DNA from: Pseudomonadales bacterium
GTDB lineage: Bacteria > Pseudomonadota > Gammaproteobacteria > Pseudomonadales > Pseudohongiellaceae
Direction of reading: 5' to 3'
DNA: 64,000 bases
Assembly (NCBI GenBank): GCA_022819645.1
Contig: JAJEGU010000022.1
Span: 1-64,000 of the forward strand
Every line of letters starts with the position of its first letter. Position 1 is the stretch's first letter. This document shows, piece by piece, positions 1-8,344 of this stretch. Both the position numbers and the translations under genes were made by a program. The notes under the pieces were generated by a model. That model saw only the letters and a program-made list of their open reading frames with translations, had not been told where the DNA came from and did not search any database.

Positions 1-1776
1 GGCGGCGCCATCCCGGCGGCATGGGATTTCCCCCTGTCCGCGGTGCGGGTGCGCCCCGTTTCCGACGCCGCCGAGCGGGCCCGGTGGGACCGGGTCATGG
101 ACGCGGGGCACTACCTTGGGTTCCGGGGGATGTTCGGCCACGGTATCCGGCATGTGGCGACGGGGCCGGACGGGGAATGGCTCGCGCTTTTGGGCTGGTG
201 CGCCGGGGCCTTCAAGGTCAAGGCGCGGGACGCCTGGATCGGCTGGGCGCCGGAGCAGCAGTTCCGGCGGCTGCGCCTGATCGCGAACAACTGCCGTTTC
301 CTGGTGCTGCCCCGGGGCCGGGCGCCGAATCTGGCCTCGCGCGCGCTGGCGCTTTCCACGCGCCGCCTTTCCGCGGACATGGAGGCGCGGTTCGGCCATC
401 CGGTGCTGCTGGCGGAGACTTTTGTCGATCCGTCCCGGTTCCGGGGCACGTGCTACCGCGCCGCGGGTTGGGAGCGGGTTGGCCTGACGCGGGGTTACGC
501 CCGGTCCGGCGGCGGCTGGGTGGCGCACGGGGAACCGAAGACGGTATGGCTGCGGCCTTTGGCGCCGGACGCCCCTGGCCTGTTGGCCGGCCTGGCCGAG
601 CCCGCGCGCTGGGGTTGCGGCCGGGGACAGCCGGCGTTGCCGGAACCGGGCCGGCTGCGCAGCCTGTTCGATCATCTGCGCCAGGTGCCGGAGTTCCGTC
701 GCGCGCGCGGCGTGCGGCATTCGCTGGCGACCGTGCTGGCCATCGCGGCGGCGGCGAAGCTGGCGGGCGCCCAGGGGCCGACCGCCATCGCCGAGTTCGG
801 CGCCCGGCTGGACCAGCGGCAACTGGCGGCGGTGCGGGCCTTCCGCAGCCCGGGCACCGGTCGGCTCACGCCACCCTCGCGGGCCAGTATGCATCGCTTG
901 TTGTCGGGTATCGATCCGGGCGCCCTGGACCGGGCGGTGCGGGGATTCTCGGCCGCCCGCCGGCCCCCGCGGGGCGCTTTGGCCATCGACGGCAAGTCCG
1001 CCCCGCAAAACCGCCCGGGCGGGCCGGACGACGGGCGCATGCTGCTGGCCGCGATCACACACGGCACCGGCCTCATCGCCGGCCAGACCGCCTCGGACGG
1101 CGCGGGCGGGGAGATCGTCGGCGCCCGCCGCCTGATCCGGGAGTTGGACGTGCGCGGCCACGTGCTCACGCTGGACGCCCTGCACAGCTGCCCGAAAACC
1201 GCGCGGCTGATCCTCGACCGGGGCGCGGACTATGCGCTGCCCATCAAGGACAACCACCCAAGCGTACGCGAAGACCTCATCGCCTTCGACACCGCCTTCG
1301 ACGCCGCGCCCGCCGCCGAAACGCTCGACAAGGGACACGGGCGCCTGGAGCGGCGCAGTTGCGCGTTGCTGTCGCTGGAGCAGTACCCCGACGATCTGGC
1401 GGCCCTGCCGGGACGCCGCCAGGCGTTCCGCATCCGCCGCGCGCGCACCGTCCTGAAAACAGACGCCACCACCGTCGAAACCGCCTATGGTCTCACCTCG
1501 CTCGGCGCCGACCGCGCCGGCCCCGCGGAAGTGCTCACCCTGAACCGGGGCCACTGGGAAATCGAGAATCGGCTCCACTATGTCCGCGACTGGTCCTGGG
1601 ACGAGGACCGGTCCCGGGTGCGCAACGGCAAACTGCCGCGCAACCTGGCCTGCCTGTCCAACGCCGCCATCTCCATCATCCGCTTGCGCGGACGGTTCCA
1701 GCATCAACCCGAGGCCCAGCGGCATTACGCCGCCCGCCAGGGCGAAGCCTTGCGGGAAGTGGTCAGCGCCGCCTGA
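1..1776 (+). CDS. DUF4338 (DruA-like)-ISAs1 fusion transposase, 5' partial
   Basis: The reading frame is open from the first base. The first start inside the window is a GTG at 43, but DUF4338 proteins normally have more sequence before this point, so the gene probably begins upstream. Numbering from base 43, residues about 10-185 match DUF4338, the domain of the Druantia protein DruA (HYLGF, then a segment ending ETFVDPSRFRGTCYRAAGW). From about 210 the protein is an ISAs1/H-repeat transposase: LFDHLRQVPEFRRARGVRHS, then DDE candidates D316 (AIDGK), D378 (TLDALH) and E508 (HWEIEN). The transposase half looks complete and intact. A role in transposition is expected from the family; what the DUF4338 half adds is unknown. 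Confidence 0.8.
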   Translation, partial: GGAIPAAWDFPLSAVRVRPVSDAAERARWDRVMDAGHYLGFRGMFGHGIRHVATGPDGEWLALLGWCAGAFKVKARDAWIGWAPEQQFRRLRLIANNCRFLVLPRGRAPNLASRALALSTRRLSADMEARFGHPVLLAETFVDPSRFRGTCYRAAGWERVGLTRGYARSGGGWVAHGEPKTVWLRPLAPDAPGLLAGLAEPARWGCGRGQPALPEPGRLRSLFDHLRQVPEFRRARGVRHSLATVLAIAAAAKLAGAQGPTAIAEFGARLDQRQLAAVRAFRSPGTGRLTPPSRASMHRLLSGIDPGALDRAVRGFSAARRPPRGALAIDGKSAPQNRPGGPDDGRMLLAAITHGTGLIAGQTASDGAGGEIVGARRLIRELDVRGHVLTLDALHSCPKTARLILDRGADYALPIKDNHPSVREDLIAFDTAFDAAPAAETLDKGHGRLERRSCALLSLEQYPDDLAALPGRRQAFRIRRARTVLKTDATTVETAYGLTSLGADRAGPAEVLTLNRGHWEIENRLHYVRDWSWDEDRSRVRNGKLPRNLACLSNAAISIIRLRGRFQHQPEAQRHYAARQGEALREVVSAA

Positions 1777-1986
1777 TCCCACGCCCGCACGCCAATCCAG
1801 CCCAAACACCCCGCAACCACCGGGCCAGCATGCCCGAAAACCGACTCCGGCGTAACCAGACCCGCGCTGGGAACCATCCACAGATCCGATACCGCTCCGC
1901 CCATCGGAAATCGATCCGTAGTCCGAACGCAGTCCATCCAATCAGAAGCGAACGTCAACGACCTATGCGACTATAGGATGGCCCTG
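1..1986 (+). mobile_element. ISAs1-like insertion sequence, right part
   Basis: The element holds one transposase gene followed by about 210 noncoding bases. Its right end is placed at 1986 because the minus strand there reads CAGGGCCATCC, and ISAs1-family termini usually begin CAGGG. This is also the exact point at which the neighbouring toxin gene loses similarity to its family. The left end lies outside the window, so the terminal repeat pair and the target duplication (8-10 bp is usual for the family) cannot be checked. Its GC content (near 70% in the coding part) is above that of the rest of the window. Confidence 0.7.
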
Positions 1987-2200
1987 CAACAGAATAGATT
2001 CGAACCGGAGGATTGAATTCTGTGCGTTCCGGCGCCAATTCAGGCATTGACAGCAGACGTTCAAGGCTGTTTTTGATGGATGCCGTATAACGCGTCGCCT
2101 GAGCAGTCGACCAGTTTTCCGCACTGTAAAGCCAGATTTTCTCGAGATCGTCTTGAGTTGCCGGAGAAAGCCGAATGTCATTCAGATCAATTCGAGCCAT
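1955..2200 (-). pseudogene. ParE/RelE-type toxin, truncated by IS insertion
   Basis: Residues 1-71 read as a ParE-family toxin (ATQDDLEKIWLYSAENW near the start, then FNPPVRIYSV). Family members normally continue with a strand such as HLIVYR and a C-terminal segment of about 20 residues. Here the last 10 residues before the stop come from the end of the insertion sequence, with the junction at 1986/1987. The start is ATG at 2200, overlapping the 3' end of the antitoxin gene by 14 bases, as usual in parDE operons. The missing C-terminal part should lie beyond the left end of the element. The product is probably inactive because that part carries conserved residues in the family. Confidence 0.65.
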
Positions 2201-2432
2201 GGCGTTCCCGCATCCTGGCGTGAAACTCGTCAAAATCGAAAGGCTCGGGCTCACCGCTTGCGATGCCCTCATCAATTGCCTGCTGAAGCATCTTGCTTGC
2301 CTGTTCCCGTTCCTGGTCTCGACGAATCAAGTGGCGCACGTAGTCGCTGGCATTGCTGAAGCGTCCACTTGCGGTGCGGGTTTCCACCCATCGTTTCATC
2401 AAGTCAGGCAGTGATATATTCATCGTTGCCAT
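2187..2432 (-). CDS. ParD-like ribbon-helix-helix antitoxin
   Basis: This 81-residue protein begins MATMNISLPDLMKRWVE, the ribbon-helix-helix DNA-binding strand of ParD antitoxins, followed by SNASDYVRHLIRRDQ and an acidic, toxin-binding C-terminus (PEPFDFDEFHARMRERH). It represses its own promoter in the family and neutralises the ParE toxin encoded directly downstream. The start at 2432 is chosen because AGGGAG lies seven bases upstream (2439-2444) and a good promoter lies upstream of that. The gene is intact although its partner toxin has been cut by an insertion sequence. Confidence 0.85.
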   Translation of the reverse strand: MATMNISLPDLMKRWVETRTASGRFSNASDYVRHLIRRDQEREQASKMLQQAIDEGIASGEPEPFDFDEFHARMRERHGSN

Positions 2433-2457
2433 TTGGTACTCCCTTGAGTGGTTCCCA

Positions 2458-2487
2458 ATTATCGAAGTTTGGCAAAGTTTGTCAAAC
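2458..2487 (-). promoter_or_regulatory. parD promoter and operator
   Basis: On the minus strand TTGACA (2480-2485), a 16-base spacer and GATAAT (2458-2463) form a near-consensus sigma-70 promoter. Over the -35 lies a perfect palindrome GTTTG-T-CAAAC (2477-2487), and a near copy GTTTGGCAAA directly precedes it at 2467-2476, giving a 10-base direct repeat. Ribbon-helix-helix antitoxins typically bind such closely spaced repeats, so this is the likely autoregulatory operator. Confidence 0.6.
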
Positions 2488-2512
2488 AACATCGCATGCC
2501 ACTCCCTGGATT

Positions 2513-3238
2513 TCAATTCAGGCGGAATCCGCGGAGCCACTGGTATGTTTCCGTGGAACGCTGGTGCAAGCGCCGGTGCTTTTCGGACAGTTTCGCGGTT
2601 CCGGGACGATATTCCCGAAAGCCGGTGGATTGCGCCACGTCTCTGTACCAGTGCGGCGCCCAGACGCCATCGGAGTCCCGGTATCCGGGTGGCCAGGACA
2701 GCATGGAATCGGGCAGAAACTCGACTCCCAGCCAATCGCACAGGGCGGCGAGGGTCCGGCCCGGATCGCGCAACACATCCGCCGCATCGATCACTGCCGG
2801 CGGCTCGCCGGTGACGGCGGCGACCTCCCGGAACAGGCCGGCCTGTCTGGCCATGCCGATATCGTGCTCGTCCACCGAGGGCATCATTCTGAGGTAGGAA
2901 GCGATAACCTCGGCCGGGTCGCGAATCAGAAAACAATGTTTCAGTCCCGCGCACCAGGCCATGTCCGTGCCCTCGGGCATATGCTTGGTCATGTGCTTCT
3001 GGTACTGCAGCGGCGAGTCGGGCGATGGTCCGGTCAACTGCCTCACCACCGCGGCGCGGTCGGCGCTTTGCGAGGCAAGCACGGCATCCCGCGCCGGATG
3101 CGGCAACCCGGTCTCCTTGAGATAACAGGCGTAGAAAGGCTCATCGACCACATCGCAATCGGGCCGGTTTTCCCAGCTCCGCATCATTGCGGTGGAAATA
3201 TTGCGTGGTCCCGACCACATGGCGATGCGTATCGTCAT
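2513..3238 (-). CDS. Sulfotransferase-like protein
   Basis: The 241-residue protein starts MTIRIAMWSGPRNISTAMMR, which contains the 5'-phosphosulfate loop pattern (SGPRNIST) of PAPS-dependent sulfotransferases. The later segment CFLIRDPAEVIASYLRM matches the 3'-phosphate-binding RDP-x-x-x-xxSY region. Start at 3238 gives a four-base ATGA overlap with the stop of the upstream aminotransferase gene, so the two are co-transcribed and probably translationally coupled. No signal peptide is seen, so it should act in the cytoplasm. The substrate is not evident; pairing with a branched-chain-type aminotransferase suggests a small amino or keto acid pathway, but that is inference. Confidence 0.75.
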   Translation of the reverse strand: MTIRIAMWSGPRNISTAMMRSWENRPDCDVVDEPFYACYLKETGLPHPARDAVLASQSADRAAVVRQLTGPSPDSPLQYQKHMTKHMPEGTDMAWCAGLKHCFLIRDPAEVIASYLRMMPSVDEHDIGMARQAGLFREVAAVTGEPPAVIDAADVLRDPGRTLAALCDWLGVEFLPDSMLSWPPGYRDSDGVWAPHWYRDVAQSTGFREYRPGTAKLSEKHRRLHQRSTETYQWLRGFRLN

Positions 3239-4158
3239 GATCTGCCGCGGTCGCACTCTTCCGCGATCAAATCCCGGTACAGCTCCCGCAATCGCCTCAT
3301 GATCGGCCCCGGTTCGCCGTCGGCGATGGGGCGGCCGTCGATCTCGGCAACCGGAGCGAGTCCGGCAAACGTGCCGGTGACGAAGGCTTCATCGGCGCTG
3401 TAAGTCTGCATCACCGAGAAATTCCGCTCGAATACCGGCACGCCGTTCGCCTTGCAGAGATCGATGACATTGCGCCGGGTAATGCCGTCGAGGCAGTAGT
3501 CGCCGGTGGACGTCCACACCTCGCCATCCCGGACGATGAAGAAATGGGTGGAATTGCAGGTGGCCACGTGGCCGTGGGGGTCGAGCATCAATGCCTCGTC
3601 AAAACCCGCCTTGGCGGCCTGGATGCAGCCGAAGATGCAATTCAGTTTCGAGTGGCTGTTGATTCGTGGGTCCTGCACATCGGCGTAGCCCCGGCGCACA
3701 TACACCGTATAGAGCCGGATGCCGCGCTGGAACAGCGCCGGGTCCGGCGTCTTGTATTCCGGAATGATGACGATGGTGGGCGGGCCAATGGTCATGGCCG
3801 GGTCCTGGTATGGCGTGGCTTTTGTGCCCCGGCTCAGCATCAGGCGGATATGCACCCCGGATTCCATGCCATTGGCGTCCACGGTGTCGTACAGCCTTTG
3901 CCTGAGGTCGGCGGGCGGGATTCCCGGGTCGAGATCCAGCGCCTTTGCGCCTTCCCAAAGGCGCTTCAGGTGCTGGCCCAGAAAGGGAATCACGCCCCGG
4001 TGCAGGCGCAGGCCTTCCCAGATGCCGTCGCCGAGGATGAAACCGCTGTCGAAGACCGAAACCACGGCCTTGTCCCTGGGAAACAGTTCTCCATTGATGT
4101 TGATTTGAATATGCCGGTTGCGTTCATCCGGCGCGATGGCGTGGGTGCCGGTATTCAT
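3235..4158 (-). CDS. Class IV aminotransferase, branched-chain amino acid type
   Basis: This 307-residue PLP enzyme belongs to fold type IV (IlvE / D-amino acid aminotransferase / aminodeoxychorismate lyase). Visible features are SVFDSGFILGDGIWEGLR near the N-terminus, the likely PLP lysine in NSHSKLNCIFG, and the TCNSTHFFIV and GITRRNVIDL segments that hold the cofactor phosphate. I chose the ATG at 4158 (MNTGTHAIAP) because the residues upstream of it in the frame do not look like the family. It is first in a two-gene operon with the sulfotransferase. The sequence alone does not show whether it is a biosynthetic IlvE or a paralogue with another substrate. Confidence 0.8.
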   Translation of the reverse strand: MNTGTHAIAPDERNRHIQININGELFPRDKAVVSVFDSGFILGDGIWEGLRLHRGVIPFLGQHLKRLWEGAKALDLDPGIPPADLRQRLYDTVDANGMESGVHIRLMLSRGTKATPYQDPAMTIGPPTIVIIPEYKTPDPALFQRGIRLYTVYVRRGYADVQDPRINSHSKLNCIFGCIQAAKAGFDEALMLDPHGHVATCNSTHFFIVRDGEVWTSTGDYCLDGITRRNVIDLCKANGVPVFERNFSVMQTYSADEAFVTGTFAGLAPVAEIDGRPIADGEPGPIMRRLRELYRDLIAEECDRGRS

Positions 4159-4296
4159 CCGAAAGTCCCCCGAAATTCTGAAATCGCCGTGAATTCCCGC
4201 GGCGCAGCCTCCTGGGCGGCCCGGAATGATCGTACGACACCGATCAAAAGTCCATTTTGACAAGCAAACCTGAATTTGGCTGTGAGGGAGCGTGGC

Positions 4297-4343
4297 GGTA
4301 ACGGAAAGGGGCCCGGCGCGAGCCGGGAAAGTGTTCCGTTACC
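4297..4343. repeat. Nested inverted repeat in divergent aminotransferase/argG region
   Basis: GGTAACGGAA (4297-4306) pairs perfectly with TTCCGTTACC (4334-4343). Inside it CCCGGC (4312-4317) pairs with GCCGGG (4322-4327) around a GCGA loop. No run of T follows on either strand, so it does not look like an intrinsic terminator. The rest of the 302-base divergent region (4159-4460) holds the argG -10 candidate and nothing else recognisable. Confidence 0.5.
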
Positions 4344-4423
4344 GACAGAAAGCGATCGGAGCCTATTCTGGAAATAGCATACGGGGCATTGCTTCCATTT
4401 CGATAAGCGCCGCCGCGCTCTGC

Positions 4424-4429
4424 TAGAAT
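4424..4429 (+). promoter_or_regulatory. Candidate argG -10 box
   Basis: TAGAAT lies 31 bases before the argG start codon. No good -35 hexamer stands 16-18 bases upstream, so the promoter may be activator-dependent or lie elsewhere. Confidence 0.3.
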
Positions 4430-4460
4430 GCGCAGCCTCTGGATTGCGGGGTAGTTCTCC

Positions 4461-5672
4461 ATGTCGAAGATCAGCAAGGTGGTGCTTGCCTACTCGGGCG
4501 GGCTCGATACTTCGGTTATCGCCAAATGGCTGCAGCAAACCTACGATTGCGAAGTCGTCACTTTTACCGCCGACATCGGCCAGGGCGAGGAGGTCGAGCC
4601 GGCCCGGGCCAAGGCCGAGGCCATGGGCATCCGGGAAATCTTCATCGAGGACCTGCGCGAGGAATTCGTCGCCGAATACGTCAATCCCATGTTCCGGGCC
4701 AATGCCCTGTACGAGGGCGAATATCTCCTCGGCACTTCCATCGCCCGCCCCCTGATCGCCAAGCGTCTGGTGGAAATCGCCCGGGAAACCGGTGCCGACG
4801 CCATTTCCCACGGCGCCACGGGCAAGGGCAACGACCAGGTCCGCTTCGAACTCGGCGCCTACGCCCTGATCCCGGGCATCCGGATCATCGCGCCCTGGCG
4901 CGAATGGGACCTTAACTCCCGGGAGCGCCTGCTCGCCTATTGCGAGCGGCACGGCATCGCGGTGGAAATGAAGCGCGGCAAGGAATCGCCTTATTCCATG
5001 GACGCCAACCTGCTGCATGTCTCCTACGAGGGCGGTGTGCTCGAAGACCCCTGGGCGGCGCCGGACGAGTCCATGTGGATGCGAAGCGTTTCGCCCGAAG
5101 CTGCGCCGGATGAAGCCGCCGAGCTGGAACTCGAATATCGCAATGGCGACATCACCGCCATCAATGGCGCCGCCATGAGTCCGGCAAAAGTCCTGGAAAG
5201 CCTCAACGAGATTGCCGGCGCCCATGGCGTGGGTCGGGCGGATATCGTCGAAAACCGCTATGTAGGCATGAAATCCCGGGGCTGCTATGAAACCCCTGGC
5301 GGCACCGTCATGCTCAAGGCCCACCGCGCCATGGAATCGATCACCCTGGACCGGGAACTCGCCCACCTGAAAGACGAGTTGATGCCGCGCTACGCAAGCC
5401 TGGTCTACAACGGCTACTGGTTCTCCCCGGAACGGCGAGCCCTGCAGGCGTTGATCGATGATTCACAGCGCCATGTCAATGGGAAAGTAAGAGTAAGACT
5501 TTACAAGGGCAACGTCATTATCACCGGGCGCCAGTCCGACGATTCGCTGTTCGACGAAGACATCGCCACCTTTGAAGACGACGCCGGCGCCTACGATCAG
5601 GCCGACGCAGGAGGCTTCATCCGCCTCAACGCCCTGCGTCTGCGGATCGCGGCGGGCAAGGATCGAGCTTGA
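4461..5672 (+). CDS. argG: Argininosuccinate synthase
   Basis: The 403-residue protein joins citrulline and aspartate with ATP hydrolysis to AMP, the penultimate step of arginine synthesis. The N-terminal AYSGGLDTS (residues 9-17) is the PP-loop ATP site, and [14 protein letters not shown] and [17 protein letters not shown] are typical of the short bacterial/eukaryotic ArgG class. Length is normal. It reads as a single gene, with the aminotransferase pair divergent upstream and a low-GC island directly downstream. Confidence 0.97.
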   Translation: MSKISKVVLAYSGGLDTSVIAKWLQQTYDCEVVTFTADIGQGEEVEPARAKAEAMGIREIFIEDLREEFVAEYVNPMFRANALYEGEYLLGTSIARPLIAKRLVEIARETGADAISHGATGKGNDQVRFELGAYALIPGIRIIAPWREWDLNSRERLLAYCERHGIAVEMKRGKESPYSMDANLLHVSYEGGVLEDPWAAPDESMWMRSVSPEAAPDEAAELELEYRNGDITAINGAAMSPAKVLESLNEIAGAHGVGRADIVENRYVGMKSRGCYETPGGTVMLKAHRAMESITLDRELAHLKDELMPRYASLVYNGYWFSPERRALQALIDDSQRHVNGKVRVRLYKGNVIITGRQSDDSLFDEDIATFEDDAGAYDQADAGGFIRLNALRLRIAAGKDRA

Positions 5673-5848
5673 TCTATTGCATTTTTTTTGAATTTGGATC
5701 AGTATAACAACTAGCACCTTCGAAGATCCATAGAATGTAAAGCCTATCTGATAGCATGGTTCGGAACTCTTGGTTATTGGATATGGTGGAAAATTCACTG
5801 CACCAAAGGCCGTTTCCAAGTAATCTGATTGAACATCACTGAATCCTC

Positions 5849-7549
5849 ATGATTAGAAAAATTCATACAGAGTACTTCAAGGGCTTCAAAAAGCAGGATT
5901 TTGAGCTTGGGTCGATATCACTCCTTGCAGGTCCCAACAACAGCGGGAAATCTACGCTATTACAAGCTGTTATGGTGTGGAATCTTGCTATGCAAAAGTG
6001 GTGCGAAAAAAAAGGTTCAGGCAGTGGATCTAAAGCCACTGATCGTCAAGGCGCTCCTATAACTCGACCTGAATTCAGTGTCCTGCCACTTCCCTCAATG
6101 GACCAGTTATGGAAAGATACGCATACTTCATTGCGTAAGGATGAAGTCGAAGGTAAGCCAGCCGGCAGTCCACGCCCGATGGTTATTTCACTTACTGGAG
6201 AAACTCAAACTGGAACTCATTGGCAGTTCGGATTCGAATTTCGTTACTCAGGCCCAGAACAGATACATGTTAAGCCTGTTGTCAGCGACCTTGAAAATTT
6301 AGAACTAGCACGGCAACAAGTCAACGTGATTTACACGCCGCCATTTTCAGGAATCGGAGTGAACGAAACGAGACATGATCGCCCCTTCCAGGATATGTTG
6401 GTCGGTCAAGGAAAAGGTGGTGATATATTGCGCAATCTCTTGCTTGAAGTCGCAGAAAAATCTGACGAGGAATGGAATGAGTTGGAAGAGATAGTGGCGA
6501 GTATTTTTCATTACAAACTGTTACGGCCGAAGTATCATGGAGTACCATACATAACCTGTCAGTACCTGAAAGGAATTCCCGAAGGAAGAGGAAACGGAGG
6601 ATTGACGCCATTAGATGTCTCAACTGCGGGTAGCGGATTTCATCAGGTTCTTCTGATTTTAGCTTTTTTGTTTGCTCGACCTTCAAGTTTAATCCTGCTT
6701 GATGAACCAGATGCGCATCTCCATATGATACTGCAAAAAGAGCTATATGATTTACTTCGATCTCTTTGTAACGCAAGGCGTAGTCAATTAGTTATCGCCA
6801 CGCATTCTGAAGTTTTAATTGAATCAACGAGTCCACACAGTATTCTCTCTTTTTATCGTGAACCGCATAGACTCAGTGAAAACACCGAACGTGACAGTCT
6901 CCGTGAGGCGCTAAAGCGGGTTACGACCTTCGATTTGTTAGCTGTCGAAGATGCTAAAAGAATCTTGTACGTTGAAGGTGTAACCGATTTTGAATTACTG
7001 AAAGCATGGGCGATGGTTCTTGAGCATCCCTTGTACGATTGGTTTAAGGGAGCGCCATTCTGGCAAAATAATCGTGGGCGCAATCCTAGAGAGGCACGTG
7101 CTCACTTTTTTGCTATGCGATCAGTTGCGGATAATTTGAAAGGATTGCTTCTGCTTGATGGAGACAATCGACGGCTTCCAGATCATGAAGTTGAAGGAGA
7201 TAATTTGACTATTTTACGTTGGGAACGATATGAGGCGGAAAGCTATTTGCTTCACCCAGACGCATTACAACGTTTTCTTGAAAGAGAGGTTGGCGGACTC
7301 ATGGCCGCTCAAGGTATGGATTATCTTCGACAACAGATGCCGCCAGCATTCTTTGAAAATCCTTTAGCAATAAGTCCTGTACTACAAGCAGAACCTGCAA
7401 GCAAGAAGTTGCTTCCAGAAGTACTGCAAAGAGCAGGAGCGAGCACGAGAAAAAGCGAATATTTCCTCATCGCAAAGCAGATGTTACCGAGTGAGTTACC
7501 TAATGAAATATCACAGAAACTGGATCAGATACATAAAAAATTATCTTGA
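5849..7549 (+). CDS. OLD-family ATPase with TOPRIM nuclease domain
   Basis: The 566-residue protein has an N-terminal ABC/SMC-like ATPase: Walker A GPNNSGKST at residues 28-36, signature-like STAGSGFHQ, and LILLDEPDAH with D285-E286. A C-terminal TOPRIM domain follows, with YVEGVTDFELL (E376) and LLLDGDNR (D437, D439). This is the domain order of overcoming-lysogenization-defect nucleases, which include phage-defence proteins such as GajA. No UvrD helicase or other partner lies next to it, so it resembles the stand-alone class 1 OLD proteins. The gene and its flanks are markedly AT-rich compared with argG and nth on either side and use different codons, a clear sign of acquisition by transfer. 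Confidence 0.85.
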   Translation: MIRKIHTEYFKGFKKQDFELGSISLLAGPNNSGKSTLLQAVMVWNLAMQKWCEKKGSGSGSKATDRQGAPITRPEFSVLPLPSMDQLWKDTHTSLRKDEVEGKPAGSPRPMVISLTGETQTGTHWQFGFEFRYSGPEQIHVKPVVSDLENLELARQQVNVIYTPPFSGIGVNETRHDRPFQDMLVGQGKGGDILRNLLLEVAEKSDEEWNELEEIVASIFHYKLLRPKYHGVPYITCQYLKGIPEGRGNGGLTPLDVSTAGSGFHQVLLILAFLFARPSSLILLDEPDAHLHMILQKELYDLLRSLCNARRSQLVIATHSEVLIESTSPHSILSFYREPHRLSENTERDSLREALKRVTTFDLLAVEDAKRILYVEGVTDFELLKAWAMVLEHPLYDWFKGAPFWQNNRGRNPREARAHFFAMRSVADNLKGLLLLDGDNRRLPDHEVEGDNLTILRWERYEAESYLLHPDALQRFLEREVGGLMAAQGMDYLRQQMPPAFFENPLAISPVLQAEPASKKLLPEVLQRAGASTRKSEYFLIAKQMLPSELPNEISQKLDQIHKKLS

Positions 7550-7708
7550 GTAATGGCCACGAATTCAATGAACATAATGAGATAAATGTTCTCAATAATG
7601 AGCAAAAAAACCCCATCATTCAAAAAATATCGTCAGCCTGTCCCGATAAATTTGTGAAGGCTTGGTTCGCCATTATGTGAAATTAAAAAACATTGCCTGC
7701 CAAATAAA

Positions 7709-8344
7709 TTAGTCCTGAATCTTGTCGGGATACTCGCAGAGGTCGGTGATGGCGCAGTCGCCGCAGCGGGGCTTGCGGGCCAGGCAGGTGTAGCGGCCAT
7801 GGAGGATCAGCCAGTGGTGGGCGTCGAGCAGGAACTCTTCGGGCACCCGGCGCAGCAATGCCTCCTCCACTTCCAATACATTGCGGCCCGGCGCGATGCC
7901 GGTGCGGTTGGAAACGCGGAAGATATGCGTGTCCACCGCCATGGCCACCTGCCGAAAAGCCGTATTGAGCACCACATTGGCGGTTTTCCGGCCGACTCCC
8001 GGCAGCGCCTGCAATGCTTCCCGGGTGGAGGGCACCCGGGAGCCGTGCTTTTCCACGAGTATGCGGCAGGTGGCGATGACGTTTTTTGCCTTGGTGTTGA
8101 ACAGGCCGATGGTGCGAATGTAATGCCTGAGCCCTTCCTCGCCGAGGGCGAGCATGGCTTCGGGCGTGTTCGCCACGGGATAGAGTTTTGCCGTTGCCGC
8201 ATTGACGCTGACATCGGTGGCCTGGGCGGACAGAATCACCGATACCAGCAGTTCAAAATGGGAGTCGTAGCGCAATTCGGTTCGCGGCGCCGGATTGGCC
8301 GCCTTGAGGCGCTCGAAGATTTCCCGGCTGGCGGCGGCTTTCAT
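7709..8344 (-). CDS. nth: Endonuclease III
   Basis: This 211-residue base-excision-repair glycosylase/AP lyase removes oxidised pyrimidines. It has the helix-hairpin-helix [13 protein letters not shown] with the catalytic lysine, the [11 protein letters not shown] segment with the catalytic aspartate, and the C-terminal 4Fe-4S ligands in [17 protein letters not shown] (C-x6-C-x2-C-x5-C). It overlaps the upstream ferredoxin gene by four bases. The 159 bases beyond its stop are AT-rich and belong to the neighbouring island; no convincing terminator hairpin was found there. Confidence 0.97.
   Translation of the reverse strand: MKAAASREIFERLKAANPAPRTELRYDSHFELLVSVILSAQATDVSVNAATAKLYPVANTPEAMLALGEEGLRHYIRTIGLFNTKAKNVIATCRILVEKHGSRVPSTREALQALPGVGRKTANVVLNTAFRQVAMAVDTHIFRVSNRTGIAPGRNVLEVEEALLRRVPEEFLLDAHHWLILHGRYTCLARKPRCGDCAITDLCEYPDKIQD

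Noticed and set aside
21-1976. A 651-codon open frame overlapping the transposase in another frame
   Set aside because: Its product is arginine- and proline-rich low-complexity sequence produced by the high GC content; the frame starting by base 43 contains all transposase motifs.
5655-5690. T-run after argG as an intrinsic terminator
   Set aside because: The T8 run is present but no convincing GC stem precedes it.
5681-5708. A TTGAAT / TATAAC pair as a promoter for the OLD gene
   Set aside because: The spacer is only nine bases, too short for sigma-70.
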